This document shows positions 42,056-49,163 of a stretch of 51,442 nt of DNA, one piece after another. The first letter of the stretch is position 1; the number at the start of each line of letters is the position of its first letter. Source of the stretch: Bog-564 sp035509915 (GTDB lineage: Bacteria > Actinomycetota > Acidimicrobiia > Acidimicrobiales > UBA8190); contig DATKIB010000179.1 of NCBI GenBank assembly GCA_035509915.1, positions 1-51,442 on the forward strand, written 5' to 3'. Made by a program: the position numbers and the translations under genes. The notes beneath the pieces are model-generated. The model had not been told where the DNA came from, did no database searches, and saw only the letters and a program-made list of their open reading frames with translations.

Positions 42056-43189
42056 CTACCGCGTGAGGACGACCACGGCCGCGTTGGCACCGCGTCCGAC
42101 TGTGTGGGCCAGCGCCACGCGAGCTCCGGCCACCTGGCGCTCTGCGCACTCACCTCTCAGCTGGCGCACGAGCTCCACCACCTGGCCTAGGGCCGAGGCC
42201 CCGAGCGGCTCCCCCTTCGAGAGCAGCCCGCCGCTCGGGTTGACCGGCAGCTTCCCGCCCAGCGCGCTGTAACCCTCGGCGAGAATGCCGGGCTGCTCCC
42301 CGGGGCTGCAAAGGCCGAGCTCCTCGTAGGAGGAGAGCTCGCGGGCCGCGTCAGTGTCCTGGCACTCCACCACGTCGAGGTCGCCGGGGCCTACCCCTGC
42401 CTCCTCGTACGCGTCCGCCGCCGCCAGCGCGCTCGGGGTGGGGATGGAGTCGTCGGCGAGCCCCGCCATGGGGGTCGACTCGCCGAGCACGGCCCCCGGC
42501 AGGTGCGAGCGGAGCACGGCTGCGGCGATCCTCGGCCGCGCGTCGGCGCCCGACGCGCGGCTCAGCACCACGGCAGCTGCCCCCTCGTTCGGGGTGCAGA
42601 GCATCCACAGGTGGAGCGGCTCGCACACGACGCGCGAGGCGAGGACCTGCGAGGCGTCGACTTCGGAGCGGAACATGGCGTCGGGGTTGAGCGCTCCGTG
42701 GCGCCGGTTCTTCACCACCACCGCGGCGAGGTGCTCCTTGCTGATCGCGCCGGTGCGCATGAGCCTCTGGGCGCGCAACGCGAAGTAGGCGGGTGTCGCC
42801 CCGAAACCCGCTTGCTCCTGCCAGGGCTCGAAGAACGAGGAGCGGATGATGCCCTTGGGCATCTTCTCCACCCCGAAGACGAGCACGGTGTCGTACTGCC
42901 CGGCGCGCACGGCGCTCGCGCCCAGCATGAGAGCGGCGGCACCGCTCGCGCACCCGGCCTCGACGTCGACGATGGGCACGCCGGGCATGCCGAGCGCGCT
43001 GAGCACCTTGTGGCCCGAGGCCACCCCTCCGTAGGCGGTGGCGCAGAAGGCCGCCTGGAACCCGCCGTGTCCCACCCCCGCCTCGCCCATCGCGTCCCTG
43101 AGCGCAGCGACGCCCATCTCGGTGGGGCTCTTCGAGTCGAACCTGCCGAAGGGGTGGATGCCCGCGCCGGCGATCACGACGCCGCTCAC
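42056..43189 (-). CDS. Thiolase-family protein with Glu in place of the catalytic His
   Basis: The 377-residue protein starts at the GTG at 43189, overlapping the DUF35 gene's stop (GTGA); the 94 upstream codons are antisense-like. Cys80 (VEAGCASGAAAL) is present and Cys276 is in VECQDTD, but the usual GHPxGA motif reads GEPLGASALG, so Glu327 replaces the His. GEP is shared by a recognised actinobacterial subgroup (from memory), so it is probably not an error. Paired with DUF35, it likely forms a complex that cleaves or condenses an acyl-CoA, perhaps by retro-aldol chemistry like Ltp2. Confidence 0.9.
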   Translation of the reverse strand: MSGVVIAGAGIHPFGRFDSKSPTEMGVAALRDAMGEAGVGHGGFQAAFCATAYGGVASGHKVLSALGMPGVPIVDVEAGCASGAAALMLGASAVRAGQYDTVLVFGVEKMPKGIIRSSFFEPWQEQAGFGATPAYFALRAQRLMRTGAISKEHLAAVVVKNRRHGALNPDAMFRSEVDASQVLASRVVCEPLHLWMLCTPNEGAAAVVLSRASGADARPRIAAAVLRSHLPGAVLGESTPMAGLADDSIPTPSALAAADAYEEAGVGPGDLDVVECQDTDAARELSSYEELGLCSPGEQPGILAEGYSALGGKLPVNPSGGLLSKGEPLGASALGQVVELVRQLRGECAERQVAGARVALAHTVGRGANAAVVVLTR

Positions 43190-43599
43190 GATCCTCTCCC
43201 CGGTGCAAAGGCGTAGGTGAGGACCTCGCGGCCCTCGTCGTCGGTGTGGAGGGGGCAGAGCACCAGGTGCATGTCCTGGCCCTCGACGAGCGCCGATGGG
43301 TCCGCCTCGGTGAGGCGCGACAGCACGCGCAACCCCTCGGGCAGCTCCACCACCCCGAACCCGAAGGGGACCTCGCCCCGGTAGCCCGGGGGCGGCGCGG
43401 TGACGGCGGTGAAGGCCCACAGGCGCCCGGCAGCGGACAGCTCGACCTCCTGCGCGCCCGTAGCCGAGCAATAGGGGCAGGTATCCGAGCGCGGGAAGTG
43501 GTGGAGACCGCAGCTCGCGCAGCGGCTCCCGAGAAGCGCCGGGCTCTCGTCCATGGTGAAGAGGCCTTCGCGCACCGGCACCGAGCCGGACGGGCTCAT
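43186..43599 (-). CDS. DUF35 OB-fold/Zn-ribbon protein, thiolase partner
   Basis: The 137-residue protein has a zinc knuckle Cys27/30/41/44 (CASCG...CPYC) and an OB-fold (AAGRLWAFTAVTAPPPGYRGEVPFGFGVVELP). DUF35 proteins bind the pantetheine arm or hold together thiolase-type enzymes, for example in Ltp2-ChsH2 and the archaeal thiolase/HMG-CoA synthase complex. The gene overlaps the thiolase gene by 4 bp, so they should be made in equal amounts. Its start is an ATG 20 bp from the amidohydrolase stop. Confidence 0.93.
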   Translation of the reverse strand: MSPSGSVPVREGLFTMDESPALLGSRCASCGLHHFPRSDTCPYCSATGAQEVELSAAGRLWAFTAVTAPPPGYRGEVPFGFGVVELPEGLRVLSRLTEADPSALVEGQDMHLVLCPLHTDDEGREVLTYAFAPGRGS

Positions 43600-43619
43600 C
43601 GATCGGACCTTGGGGTCAC

Positions 43620-44774
43620 TCAGGTGCCCTCGCCTGTGCGTGTCGAGTCGGTGAGGGTCACGGAGCCAGCCGTGCCGACGGCGCCCGAGGGATCGGGGAG
43701 CCCGTAGAAGTCCCTCGCGTTGGCGCCGGCCACCCTGGCGAATGACTCGGGTGTCAGCCTGCCCTCTGCGTGTTCACGCAGCTCGGCGGTGGAGTTGGGC
43801 CAGGCCCCGTCCCAGTGCGGGTAGTCGCTCGCGAACATGACGCAACGGTCCCCGAGCGACTCGACCAGGGTTGGCAGGGTGCCCTCGTCGGGCTCGCAGG
43901 TGATGTAGACGTTGCCGGCCTCGACGTACTCGGCCGGGGGGCGGCGCCATCCACCCTCTATCCAGTCGCCGCGCGACTCGTAGTGCTCTGAGAGGCGCTC
44001 GACGAACCAGGGCAGCCAACCCGCCCCGGACTCCAAGAAGGCGACGCGCAGGCGCGGGTGGCGGTCGAACACGCCGCCGCTGACGAGCGCCGTCATGGCC
44101 GTCATCTGGTCGAAGGGAAAGCTCACGCAATGCACCTGGATGTAGTTGGTGAACCGGTCGACCCCGATCTTGGGCAGGTGGATGCCCGGCGCGCCGTGGA
44201 CCCCGAGCGCCATGTCGAGGTCGCAGGCCGCCGAGTAGAAGCGGTCCAGGTCCGGGTGGTCGAGGTTGCGGACCGACAACGCCGGCGGGACGACCGCGCA
44301 CACGAGCCCGAGGTCGCGCGCCTCGGCCATCACCGTCGTTGCGAGCTCGACGTGCTCTATCGGCACCACGGCCGCGGCGTGGAGCCTCCCGCCGCTCTCG
44401 GCGCAGAGGTTCGCCGCCCACTCGTTGTAGAGGCGGGCGACGCCGGCTCCGAGCCCGGGGTCCTGGAGGCTCGGCACGCACAGCCCGAAGCTCGGGAAGA
44501 GCACCATCTCGTCGATACCGTCGGCGTCCGCGTTGGAGAGCACCCCGGCCACCGTGGTCGGGTCTATGCCCTCGGCTTTGGACAGCCCGTGCTCGGGCGG
44601 GCACCCGGCCCCGGGTCCCTCGTAGCTCGGGTAGGGCCGGCCCTCGAGGATCACCCCGAGCTTGGTATCGCCGCGGACCTCCGCGAAGTCCCCGAACAGG
44701 CGGAACAGCTCGACGAAGAAGCTCACCGGCTCGACGGCGTGCGCGTCGGCATCGGTCACGTAGGGCTGTGTCAC
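43620..44774 (-). CDS. Amidohydrolase (PF04909-like TIM-barrel)
   Basis: The 384-residue protein has the N-terminal metal motif DADAHAVEP (Asp8, Asp10, His12), SGAGWLPWFVERL and the C-terminal ASDYPHWDGAWP with the metal-binding Asp. Members include decarboxylases (LigW, ACMSD), lactonases and dihydrolipoate-type hydrolases, commonly with zinc. The Cys-containing loop (ACDLDMALGVHGAPGIH) is typical of the actinobacterial subgroup. GTG start, separated from the Zn-ADH stop by repeat copy 1. Its substrate is unknown; decarboxylation or C-C bond hydrolysis of a cyclic intermediate is plausible. Confidence 0.9.
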   Translation of the reverse strand: MTQPYVTDADAHAVEPVSFFVELFRLFGDFAEVRGDTKLGVILEGRPYPSYEGPGAGCPPEHGLSKAEGIDPTTVAGVLSNADADGIDEMVLFPSFGLCVPSLQDPGLGAGVARLYNEWAANLCAESGGRLHAAAVVPIEHVELATTVMAEARDLGLVCAVVPPALSVRNLDHPDLDRFYSAACDLDMALGVHGAPGIHLPKIGVDRFTNYIQVHCVSFPFDQMTAMTALVSGGVFDRHPRLRVAFLESGAGWLPWFVERLSEHYESRGDWIEGGWRRPPAEYVEAGNVYITCEPDEGTLPTLVESLGDRCVMFASDYPHWDGAWPNSTAELREHAEGRLTPESFARVAGANARDFYGLPDPSGAVGTAGSVTLTDSTRTGEGT

Positions 44775-44781
44775 TTGGCCT
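44768..44781. repeat. 14-bp direct repeat, left copy
   Basis: GTGTCACTTGGCCT is repeated exactly at 44851-44864 on the other side of the GC-rich element. On the minus strand this copy contains the amidohydrolase's GTG start. It looks like a target-site duplication. Confidence 0.8.
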
Positions 44782-44783
44782 GC

Positions 44784-44853
44784 GGCTTCCCGGGCGGGGC
44801 CCCAACCCCGCCCTCCTCGGGTCGGCGAGGCCCCGACCCCGCCGCCGGCGGTG
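44784..44853 (-). repeat. GC-rich hairpin element, copy 1
   Basis: This is a copy of a 70-78-bp element found four times in the window. In transcript sense it ends in GGAGG, then a hairpin with GGGCGGGG and CCCCGCCC arms (8-bp stem, 6-base loop). It lies between the Zn-ADH stop and the amidohydrolase start, inside a 14-bp direct repeat. There is no T-tract, so it is not an ordinary terminator. Confidence 0.85.
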
Positions 44854-44864
44854 TCACTTGGCCT
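44851..44864. repeat. 14-bp direct repeat, right copy
   Basis: Exact copy of the sequence at 44768-44781. On the minus strand it contains the Zn-ADH gene's TGA stop. Removing the intervening element and one repeat would make the ADH stop and the amidohydrolase start overlap as GTGA. Confidence 0.8.
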
Positions 44865-45951
44865 CCTGCTCGAACACCACCATGCTGCGAGCCACCTCCC
44901 CGGCAGTCATCGCCCGGAACGCGTCATCGAGGTCGCCGAGCCCTATGCGGCGGCTCACCATCGCGCCGGCGTCGATCCTGCCGCTGCCGACGAGGTCGGC
45001 CAGGGCGGGGAAGTCGCGATCGGGGTCGGTCGAGCCGTACACGCAGCCGACCACGGTCTTGGCGTCCACGAAGAGCTCGAAGGCGTTGAACTCGACAACG
45101 TCGGCGGGAGAGCCCGCTCCCACGAGCACCGTGGTCCCGCCGCGGCGGGTGGCATCGAAGGCGCAGCGGATGGTCTCGGGCCTGCCCACCACCTCGAAGG
45201 CGTAGTCGGCCCCGCGCCCGCCGGTGTGCTCCTTGACTGCCGCGACAGGGTCCTGACCGGAGGCGTCGACGACGGCGCTGGCCCCCATCGCCCGGGCCAG
45301 CTCGAGCTTCGAGGCGACGTTGTCGACCGCCACGACAGTGGACGCACCCGCCAAGGCGGCGCCGCGGACTACGGCGAGCCCCACCCCGCCGCAGCCGACC
45401 ACCGCCACGGTCGCCCCCGGAGGCACCGCGGCGGTGCGCCACACCGCTCCTGTCCCCGTGGAGAGCGCGCAGCCCACCAGCGCGGCCATCTCCAATGGGA
45501 CGGACGGGTCGATCGGCACCACGCTCCCGTCGGGCACCAGGGTCTCGGTGGCAAAGGTGGCCGTGCCGAGCCCTCTCACGAGCTTCACCCCCCCGACGCT
45601 CGCGTAGGGGCGGCCGAGGGACTCCGAGAGGCCGTGCTCGCAGAGCATGGGCTGTCCGCGCAGGCACCAGAAGCAGTTGCGGCAAGGGGGCATCCACGTG
45701 AGCACGACGTGGTCCCCCGCCGCCACGCGGGTCACCTCCTGGCCGACCTCGGCCACCACCCCCGCCCCCTCGTGCCCGAGCACCGTCGGGAACATGAAGG
45801 GGATCCTCCCCTGCTGCACCGAGAGGTCCGAGTGGCACACCCCGCTCGCAGCGATGCGCACGAGCACGTCGCGCGGCCCGACCGGAGCCAGCTGGATCTC
45901 CTCCTCCTCGAACGAGGCCCCCACCTCGCGCAGCACCGCCGCGCGCGTCAC
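44854..45951 (-). CDS. Zinc-dependent alcohol dehydrogenase (class III-like/AdhC family)
   Basis: The 365-residue MDR enzyme starts at the GTG at 45951; the frame upstream is a translation of the GC-rich repeats. It has the catalytic Cys39-His40 and His60-Glu61, a full structural zinc lobe Cys90/93/96/104 (PCRNCFWCLRGQPMLC) and a Rossmann GCGGVGLAV. It belongs with the COG1062 enzymes, NAD-, mycothiol- or NDMA-dependent alcohol dehydrogenases. It should oxidise a primary or secondary alcohol. Its upstream side carries repeat copies 2-3, its downstream side copy 1. Confidence 0.93.
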   Translation of the reverse strand: MTRAAVLREVGASFEEEEIQLAPVGPRDVLVRIAASGVCHSDLSVQQGRIPFMFPTVLGHEGAGVVAEVGQEVTRVAAGDHVVLTWMPPCRNCFWCLRGQPMLCEHGLSESLGRPYASVGGVKLVRGLGTATFATETLVPDGSVVPIDPSVPLEMAALVGCALSTGTGAVWRTAAVPPGATVAVVGCGGVGLAVVRGAALAGASTVVAVDNVASKLELARAMGASAVVDASGQDPVAAVKEHTGGRGADYAFEVVGRPETIRCAFDATRRGGTTVLVGAGSPADVVEFNAFELFVDAKTVVGCVYGSTDPDRDFPALADLVGSGRIDAGAMVSRRIGLGDLDDAFRAMTAGEVARSMVVFEQEAK

Positions 45952-45960
45952 TGTGCCTCT

Positions 45961-46033
45961 GGCTCCCCGGGCGGGGCCCCAACCCCGCCCTCCTCCGAGC
46001 GACGGGGACCCCAGCCCCGGCGCCGGCCGTGCG
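45961..46033 (-). repeat. GC-rich hairpin element, copy 2
   Basis: First of two tandem units with a 78-bp period. It is nearly identical to copy 1 and retains the perfect GGGCGGGG/CCCCGCCC hairpin. It lies 9 bp upstream of the Zn-ADH start. A second weaker hairpin is in the CGGGG...CCCCG half. Confidence 0.88.
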
Positions 46034-46038
46034 CCTCC

Positions 46039-46111
46039 GGCTCCCCGGGCGGGGCCCCACCCCGGCCCTCCTCCGAGCGACGGGGACCCCAGCCCCGGCG
46101 CCGGCCGTGCG
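46039..46111 (-). repeat. GC-rich hairpin element, copy 3
   Basis: Second tandem unit, 5 bp from copy 2. It differs at a few bases in the hairpin (CCCCACCCCGGCCC instead of CCCCAACCCCGCCC). It ends 4 bp before the D-aminoacylase stop codon. Confidence 0.88.
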
Positions 46112-46114
46112 ATC

Positions 46115-47845
46115 TCATGACGGCTTGCCGGGGACGTTGACGGTGTCGGTGTCGGTCCCCGAGCGAAGCAGCGCACCCGACGTCGACGCCCCGGTGAACG
46201 CCCCTGCGGAGACCACCTCGGTGCCGTTCACGAACACGTGCTCGATGCCCTCGGACTCCGCGTAGAGGCGGCTCGCCCCTCCGGGCAGGTCGTTGCGCGT
46301 GCGCTCTTGGCCATGGCCCACGCGCTCGGGGTCGAAGACGACGATGTCCGCCCACCACCCCTCGTGCAGCCGGCCGCGGTCGCGCAGCCCGTAGAGCCTC
46401 GCCGGCACGTCCGACAGCTGGTGCACGGCCTCCTCCCACGACAACAGGTTGCGCTTGCGCACCCCGTCGCCGAGAAGAGAGGTGGAGTAGATCGCCCCGC
46501 ACATCACGTCGAGGTGCGCCCCGGCGTCGGAGCCGCCCACCACCGTGCGCTCGTCGCGCCACACTTCGGACCGAAGCTGCCAGTCCTCCTCGGTCTCGCC
46601 CATCGGAGGGCGCAGCCCGGTGCGCAGCTCGTCGGCGATCACCACGTCGCAGAGCGCGTCGAAGGGCTCCTGCGAGCGCATCCGGGCGATCTCCTCGATG
46701 TTCTTGCCCTCGTACTGCGCGTTCTCATCCGAGAAGGTCTCGTCGACCACGAGGCGCTTCCAGTTCGCAAGCGCGCCGATGATCCCTGCTTCGGGCGAGC
46801 GTGCCCCCTCGTCGAGCCTGCGGCGCTGCGCGGGGTCGGAGAGCACCTTGATCCGCTCGGGGATTCCGATGGCGAACAGCTCGCGCCAGCCGGGGAGGCC
46901 GTCGATGATCGCACCGTGCGCGAACGACAACCTGATCTTCATCGTGTGCGGCAGCGTGAGCGCCACGACCTTGGCGCCGCGGGACGCTGCGGCCGTGGAG
47001 GCCTCGAGCTGGTGCTCGAGACCCTTGCGGTTCATGGCGGAGACCCCGAGCACGTTCCAGTTGGCGGGGCGGCCGGCGAGGAGCGACAGGCGCGTCATCA
47101 GGTCGACCTCGTCCTCGCTGAAGCCGTTGAGGCACCCCGGGAGGATGAGCTCGAGCGTGGTGCCCGGGTGTGACGCCACCGCCGCGCACAGGGTCTCGAG
47201 CTCCTCGCGCGAAGCCGAGCGCGACGGCACGGGCTGGCCGTCGCCGTCGTTGTGCGTGTGCGCTTGCGAGGTGGACAAGCCCAGCGCGCCTTCCTCCATG
47301 CTGCGGTGCAGGAGCTGCTCTATCTCGTGGACCTGCTCCTTGTTGGCCTCGCTGCCGACGGCGCTCTCGCCCATCACGGCGCGCCGCAGGGCCGAGTGCC
47401 CCACCAGGAAGCCCGCGTTCACCCCGATGCGGCCCTCGAGGCGGCCGAGCCAGTCGCCGAAGCTCGTCCACGACCAGTCGAGCTGCTCGAGGGACTCGAG
47501 GGGCATCCCCTCAACCCTGGCCATCATCCGCGCCAGGTAGTCCGAGTGCTCGGGGCCGCACGGGGCGAGCGAGAATCCGCAGTTGCCGCCTATGACGGTC
47601 GTGACACCGTGCAGCGGCGAGGGGCTGGCGCTCGGGTCCCAGAACAGCTGGGCGTCGTAGTGGGTGTGGAGGTCGACGAACCCGGGGGACACCACCAGGC
47701 CGTCTGCGTCGATCGTGCGGGAGGCCGGCTCGTCGGTCTGACCGATCGCCACCACCTTGCCGTCGCGCACGCCGACGTCGGACATGCGCGCCGGGGCGCC
47801 GGTGCCGTCCACCACCTTGCCGCCGCGAATCAAAAGGTCGAGCAT
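46115..47845 (-). CDS. N-acyl-D-amino-acid deacylase-like amidohydrolase
   Basis: The 576-residue protein starts at the ATG at 47845 (GAGGTGA upstream, MLDLLIRGGKVVDGTG); the 400 codons further upstream in the frame are antisense to the next gene. Metal ligands His60 and His62 (FVDLHTHYDAQ), the bridging-Cys motif GGNCGFSLAPC and Asp in GGSDAGAHLD match D-aminoacylases and related D-hydantoinase-like enzymes. It should hydrolyse an N-acyl or cyclic amide. The C-terminal GWWADIVVFDPE is standard. It precedes the Zn-ADH gene on one strand, with repeat copies 2-3 between. Confidence 0.92.
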   Translation of the reverse strand: MLDLLIRGGKVVDGTGAPARMSDVGVRDGKVVAIGQTDEPASRTIDADGLVVSPGFVDLHTHYDAQLFWDPSASPSPLHGVTTVIGGNCGFSLAPCGPEHSDYLARMMARVEGMPLESLEQLDWSWTSFGDWLGRLEGRIGVNAGFLVGHSALRRAVMGESAVGSEANKEQVHEIEQLLHRSMEEGALGLSTSQAHTHNDGDGQPVPSRSASREELETLCAAVASHPGTTLELILPGCLNGFSEDEVDLMTRLSLLAGRPANWNVLGVSAMNRKGLEHQLEASTAAASRGAKVVALTLPHTMKIRLSFAHGAIIDGLPGWRELFAIGIPERIKVLSDPAQRRRLDEGARSPEAGIIGALANWKRLVVDETFSDENAQYEGKNIEEIARMRSQEPFDALCDVVIADELRTGLRPPMGETEEDWQLRSEVWRDERTVVGGSDAGAHLDVMCGAIYSTSLLGDGVRKRNLLSWEEAVHQLSDVPARLYGLRDRGRLHEGWWADIVVFDPERVGHGQERTRNDLPGGASRLYAESEGIEHVFVNGTEVVSAGAFTGASTSGALLRSGTDTDTVNVPGKPS

Positions 47846-47880
47846 CCTGGTCACCTCGGTTCGGTTCCGCTCGGGGCCCG

Positions 47881-47890
47881 ATGATAGGTT
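47881..47890. promoter_or_regulatory. Overlapping -10 elements of a divergent gene pair
   Basis: The 57-bp gap between the D-aminoacylase-like and amidohydrolase genes holds TATCAT on the minus strand (47886-47881) and TAGGTT on the plus strand (47885-47890), overlapping by two bases. The minus transcript would have a leader of about 30 bases with GAGGTGA; the plus transcript a very short one. Mutually exclusive transcription is possible. Confidence 0.4.
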
Positions 47891-47902
47891 CCGCGCCTCA
47901 GC

Positions 47903-49090
47903 ATGCTCCTTCCCGACCCCGAACCCAGGCCGATCCGGGTGCCGGTCATCTCGGTGGACGACCACCTGATCGAGCCTCCCGACCTCTTCGAGGGCCGGAT
48001 GCCGGCCCGTCTGGCCGACCGGGCGCCGCGGATAGTGGAGGAGGCCGACGGCACCCAGCACTGGCTCTACGAGTCGCGCAAGTACCCCAACGTAGGCCTC
48101 AACGCCGTGGCGGGGCGCTCCAAGGACAGCTGGTCGATGGACCCCTCGCGCTTCGACGAGATGCGGCCGGGTTGCTACGACATAGAGGCGCGGGTGGCGG
48201 ACATGGACGTCAACGGGACGTGGGCGTCGGTGTGCTTCCCCTCCCTGGTCGCCGGTTTCTGCGGGTCGGTGTTCTCCCGCTCGGAGGACCCGGAGCTCGG
48301 TCTCGCGTCCCTGCGCGCATGGAACGACTGGCACGCCGACGTCTGGGCCGGCACCCACCCGCAGCGGATCGTGGCGCTCCAGCTGCCGTGGCTCGCCGAC
48401 GTCGAGCTGGCTGCGGAGGAGGTCAGGCGCAACGCAGCACGCGGCTTCAAGGCGGTGAGCTTCCCGGAGTTCCCCGCCCAGCTCGGTGTGCCCTCGATCT
48501 TCTCCGGCGAGTGGGACCGTTTCTTCGCGGCGTGCGAGGAGACGTCCACGGTCGTCTGCCTTCACACCGGGGCCTCGGCTTGGGCGCCGCTTCCCTCGCC
48601 CGCCCCGCCGTTCGAGCTGCTGCCGACCCTGTTTCCGGTGAACGCGCTGATCGCGGCGGCCGAGTGGCTCTGGTCGGGAGTACCGCTGCGGTTCCCGCAG
48701 CTCGCGGTCTCGATGTCCGAGGGCGGGATCGGCTGGGTGCCGATGCTCCTCGACCGGGTCGACTACGTCCTCGACCACTCGGCCTCGGGCACCGAGAGCA
48801 CCGCCTGGCCCTCGGACCTTCGCCCGAGCGAGGTGTTGCGGCGCAACTTCTACTTCTGCACGATCGACGACCCCTCGGTCATCGAGCTTCGCGACCGGAT
48901 CGGCGTCGACCACATCATGCTCGAGAGCGACTACCCGCACGCAGACTCCACCTGGCCCGACACGCAGGCGGTGATCGAGAAGACGATGGGGCACCTTCCG
49001 GAGAAGGAACTGCGGATGATGGCCTTCGAGAACGCGGCGAAGCTCTTCCGTCACCCGCTCCCTCCCGCCGACGACTGGCGGACCAAGTGA
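47903..49090 (+). CDS. Amidohydrolase (PF04909-like TIM-barrel)
   Basis: The 395-residue protein has SVDDHLIEPPDLF (Asp19-Asp20-His21), an ARVADMDVNGTWASVCFPS segment, SEGGIGWVPMLLDRVDYVL and the C-terminal ESDYPHADSTWPDT, all signatures of the large actinobacterial amidohydrolase-2 subgroup. A possible lactonase, decarboxylase or C-C hydrolase with one catalytic metal. It is followed by another amidohydrolase with repeat copy 4 between them. The Asp-Asp-His variation of the first motif differs from the DADGH form next door. Confidence 0.9.
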   Translation: MLLPDPEPRPIRVPVISVDDHLIEPPDLFEGRMPARLADRAPRIVEEADGTQHWLYESRKYPNVGLNAVAGRSKDSWSMDPSRFDEMRPGCYDIEARVADMDVNGTWASVCFPSLVAGFCGSVFSRSEDPELGLASLRAWNDWHADVWAGTHPQRIVALQLPWLADVELAAEEVRRNAARGFKAVSFPEFPAQLGVPSIFSGEWDRFFAACEETSTVVCLHTGASAWAPLPSPAPPFELLPTLFPVNALIAAAEWLWSGVPLRFPQLAVSMSEGGIGWVPMLLDRVDYVLDHSASGTESTAWPSDLRPSEVLRRNFYFCTIDDPSVIELRDRIGVDHIMLESDYPHADSTWPDTQAVIEKTMGHLPEKELRMMAFENAAKLFRHPLPPADDWRTK

Positions 49091-49091
49091 G

Positions 49092-49163
49092 CATCACGGC
49101 CGGCGGCGGGGCTGGGGTCACCGCCGCTCGGAGGAGGGCGGGGTTGGGGCCCCGCCCGGGAAC
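49092..49163 (+). repeat. GC-rich hairpin element, copy 4
   Basis: This copy is on the opposite strand to copies 1-3, but since the surrounding genes also run the other way its orientation relative to transcription is the same. It fills the gap between two amidohydrolase genes. TGAGCA flanks it on both sides (49088-49093 and 49165-49170), the first containing the upstream stop and the second following the A of the downstream ATG. It contains GGAGGAGG before the hairpin and ends GGGAAC before the ATG. Confidence 0.87.

Noticed and set aside
44784..46111. GC-rich repeats as intrinsic terminators
   Set aside because: The hairpins have no T-tract on either strand and lie within same-strand gene runs just before starts.
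46115..49054. A 979-codon minus-strand frame
   Set aside because: Only the part from 47845 leftward matches the D-aminoacylase family. The rest is antisense to the amidohydrolase at 47903 and rich in Arg, His and Gly as expected for shadow frames.
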